Source: an uncultured bacterium (lineage in GTDB: Bacteria > Planctomycetota > UBA1135 > GCA-002686595). Taken from it: a stretch of 35,713 nt of DNA. The notes below the pieces were generated by a model. The model ran no database searches. It had not been told where the DNA came from and saw only the letters and a program-made list of their open reading frames with translations. The stretch covers positions 1 to 35,713 of the forward strand of contig CALCXM010000140.1 of NCBI GenBank assembly GCA_937905825.1. The letters are read 5' to 3'. Both the position numbers and the translations under genes were made by a program. Shown here in pieces: positions 33,772 to 35,713 of the stretch. The stretch's first letter is position 1; the number at the start of each line of letters is the position of its first letter.

Positions 33772-35646
33772 ATGCATTTTCCTCTTATTACCGCCAGTCT
33801 GACCCTGGGAGCGCTGCTCGCCGTGCCTCCCCAGGATGCCACTCCACAAGCGCCCGCGGCCGAGCCCGTGTCCACGCCCGCAGATGACCTTGGGGGTCCT
33901 CTCAAGGTCGGAGACGTCGAGATCAACGAACTCGACGTCAAGCGCTACCTCATCTACGGACCGTGCCGTTCGGCTCTGGAGTACCGCCGGGTCAACGCGA
34001 TCCTGCAGGACGAGGCCAATCGCCGCATCGCCTCCTACGCCGACGACCTGGCCACTTGGGAAGCGATCAACGCTTCCGGTGCTGACGCGGGCCCCAAGCC
34101 TAAGCAGTACACCCAGGAGTACTACAACGTCACCGACGAGGCCTTCGAGGCCATGTACACCGTGAAGATCGCGGACTTCGAGAAGAAGTACCCGACCCTG
34201 GAACTCGACGTAGAAGTCGCTCGGGCCTTCCGCTCACCGCGCTGGCACAAGCGCGAGCTGCGCCAGGAGATGCTCTTCGACCGCACCTTCGTGCCGGACA
34301 ACCCGGCGGATTGGCCCGCCTTGACCTTTGAGGCCTTGCGCCAGGAAGCGGGTGACATCCTCATCGACGACTTCCGCGAAAGCTACGAGCGACGCGCCGC
34401 CGAGCTCGACAAGAACATGGCGGAGTGGAACGCCGCTGCCGTCGGTGGTGCCGATCCCGGCCCGAAGCCGGTCATCCGCGCTGAAGACTCCATGTACCGT
34501 TCGATCTTGCGTCAGATCGTGCGCGACACCGTTTTCGGTGTGTGCGACACGAAGACCTCCATGGACGGCATCGACCCGAGCATCGCGGTCAGCATGGACA
34601 TGGACTACGACGGCGAGCCCGACCTCGTCGTGACCGTGGACGAGCTTTGGAACGACGTGCGTGACACGGTCACCCGTCGCGAGATCAACGATGCACGCCG
34701 CTACTTGGCTCTCATCGAAGCGACCCGTCAGCGCCTCGCCAACGAAGGCAAGTTGCTTACGGACGAAGAAGCCGAGAGTCACATGGAAGCGGTGCGTGCC
34801 AGCTTCGGTAGCGATGTCTTCGGCATCTCGACCCAGGCTTTGGCCGCTCACCAATTTCCGTCCGTGGAAGCCTACGCTGCGTACATGCCCTTGATCGAGG
34901 GCTACAAGAAGTCCGTGGCCCCTCTGATGGCAAGCCCCGCTGAAGGCGGCCTCTCCCCGGTTTTGCGCGGTCATCTTGACCACTGCAACCAGGTCATGGG
35001 CCTCTCCAAAGTGGACGCTGAAGTGCTGCTCGTCTCCGCTTTCGACTTCGACAAGTTCGAGTGGATCGAGGACGGCTGGCAAGAGGCCAAAAAGAAGGCC
35101 GCTTGGTTGAAGACCGAGATCGAGAAGAACGCCGTGGCTTACGCCAACCAGCGCAAGCAGCGCTTGGAAGCCGCCGCTGCTGGCGAAGACTTCACCCCGA
35201 CTGCTGAGGTTCTCGACCCCCCGGACTTCTGGGCACGCCTACTGGATGAACACTGCGACTTCTGGGATCCGCCCCCCCCCGCCGAGGGCAAGCCCGGCTC
35301 CGACCACGGCTACAAGAAGAACGGTCGCCTCGGTGAGCGCACCCGCAACGACCTGCGTTCGATGCTTTCCGAGAGCCCCTTCACGAACTTCCTGTACGGT
35401 GGTTTGCTGACGGACGAGATCTACTTCCGCCAGGATGCCGGTAGCATCGTTGGCCCCCTGCGTGGGCCCCACGGCTTCTACCTGACGAAAGTCCTGAAAC
35501 GCGTCCCGACTCAGCGCCCCTTGAACATCAACGACGAGAAGCACCTCGAGTTGTTGCGCGAGGATTGGGTTCGCATGAGCTTCATCGTCTACGCCCACGA
35601 GGCCCTGGATGCCGCAGACGTAAGCGGCCTAGGCTCCCAAAAGTAA
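33772..35646 (+). CDS. Large secreted SurA/parvulin-like foldase
   Basis: I choose the ATG at 33772 (MHFPLITASLTLGALLAV) because it opens a signal peptide; the open frame upstream does not. The 624-residue product has a low-complexity Pro/Ala linker (about 20-40), then KVGDVEINELDVKRYLIY (45-62), like a SurA N-domain start. Two charged helical segments share the motif WEAINASGADAGPKP / WNAAAVGGADPGPKP (95-110 and 219-233). The C-terminal stretch DAGSIVGPLRGPHGFYLTKV is typical of the end of parvulin domains (beta strand of GP-x-G-x-H/F). It may be a periplasmic chaperone or prolyl isomerase. Codon use is strongly biased to C-ending codons compared with neighbours, suggesting high expression. 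It is divergent from an operon that also encodes a SurA-like lipoprotein. Confidence 0.88.
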   Translation: MHFPLITASLTLGALLAVPPQDATPQAPAAEPVSTPADDLGGPLKVGDVEINELDVKRYLIYGPCRSALEYRRVNAILQDEANRRIASYADDLATWEAINASGADAGPKPKQYTQEYYNVTDEAFEAMYTVKIADFEKKYPTLELDVEVARAFRSPRWHKRELRQEMLFDRTFVPDNPADWPALTFEALRQEAGDILIDDFRESYERRAAELDKNMAEWNAAAVGGADPGPKPVIRAEDSMYRSILRQIVRDTVFGVCDTKTSMDGIDPSIAVSMDMDYDGEPDLVVTVDELWNDVRDTVTRREINDARRYLALIEATRQRLANEGKLLTDEEAESHMEAVRASFGSDVFGISTQALAAHQFPSVEAYAAYMPLIEGYKKSVAPLMASPAEGGLSPVLRGHLDHCNQVMGLSKVDAEVLLVSAFDFDKFEWIEDGWQEAKKKAAWLKTEIEKNAVAYANQRKQRLEAAAAGEDFTPTAEVLDPPDFWARLLDEHCDFWDPPPPAEGKPGSDHGYKKNGRLGERTRNDLRSMLSESPFTNFLYGGLLTDEIYFRQDAGSIVGPLRGPHGFYLTKVLKRVPTQRPLNINDEKHLELLREDWVRMSFIVYAHEALDAADVSGLGSQK

Positions 35647-35649
35647 GCC

Positions 35650-35713
35650 CTACGGCAGCAATACGGTGTCGCACACCTTGTTGTTGCTCATGAACAAGCG
35701 GGTGCCGCACATC
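35650..35713 (-). CDS. C-terminal end of a gene cut by the window edge
   Basis: On the minus strand an open frame ends with TAG at 35652-35650, three bases from the stop of the foldase-like gene. The visible residues are MCGTRLFMSNNKVCDTVLLP. The gap size and sensible composition suggest the tail of a convergent gene, but 21 codons are too few to be certain or to name a family. Confidence 0.35.
   Translation of the reverse strand, partial: MCGTRLFMSNNKVCDTVLLP

Overview
The window is GC-rich bacterial chromosomal DNA, densely coded, with long antisense shadow frames. I see no rRNA, tRNA, CRISPR array, insertion sequence or phage gene. The gene mix fits a free-living Gram-negative bacterium of the Planctomycetota or a neighbouring lineage: a hybrid histidine kinase with a periplasmic beta-propeller, a eukaryotic-type Ser/Thr kinase with TPRs, a glycine-rich RRM protein, secreted HEAT and SurA-like proteins, and few strong Shine-Dalgarno sequences. 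That placement is an inference; no marker gene settles it.

Layout. 1-330: 5' part of a minus-strand RRM RNA-binding protein with a polyglycine tail. 555-5147: hybrid sensor kinase and a divergent unknown gene. 5249-7989: exonuclease (DEDDh plus WYL-like domain) followed by typA, closed by a strong intrinsic terminator. 8220-12078: a Bax1-I family membrane protein, then a Ser/Thr kinase-TPR protein and a YheT-type hydrolase in one operon. 12239-14277: an unknown gene and a site-2 protease with CBS domains. 14345-23272: a minus-strand chemotaxis island with an MCP, a glutamine amidotransferase, cheA-cheW-cheY-cheB-cheR and an Rrf2 regulator with three cysteines. 23656-26221: an ABC1/UbiB kinase and a SenB-like glycosyltransferase. 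26362-29505: two tandem paralogous B12-binding radical SAM proteins. 29965-33521: a four-gene operon for exported proteins (unknown, SurA-like lipoprotein, HEAT protein, degenerate metallopeptidase-like protein). 33772-35646: a large secreted foldase-like protein. 35650-35713: the end of another minus-strand frame.

The most notable item is the chemoreceptor at 21149-23272. Its first 130 residues are a group-1 truncated (2/2) haemoglobin that keeps the B10 Tyr, E11 Gln and proximal F8 His. This is followed by two near-identical PAS domains and a full MCP signalling hairpin, with no membrane segment. With the complete che operon downstream and a probable [2Fe-2S] Rrf2 regulator at its end, the region reads as a cytoplasmic O2/NO/redox-sensing chemosensory system. 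The domain content is seen in the sequence; the ligand and the link to Rrf2 are inferred.

Other items worth checking are the exonuclease-WYL fusion beside typA, a SenB-type selenosugar synthase candidate without SenA or SenC nearby, the tandem radical SAM pair, and the cluster of secreted folding and quality-control-like proteins around 29965-35646.
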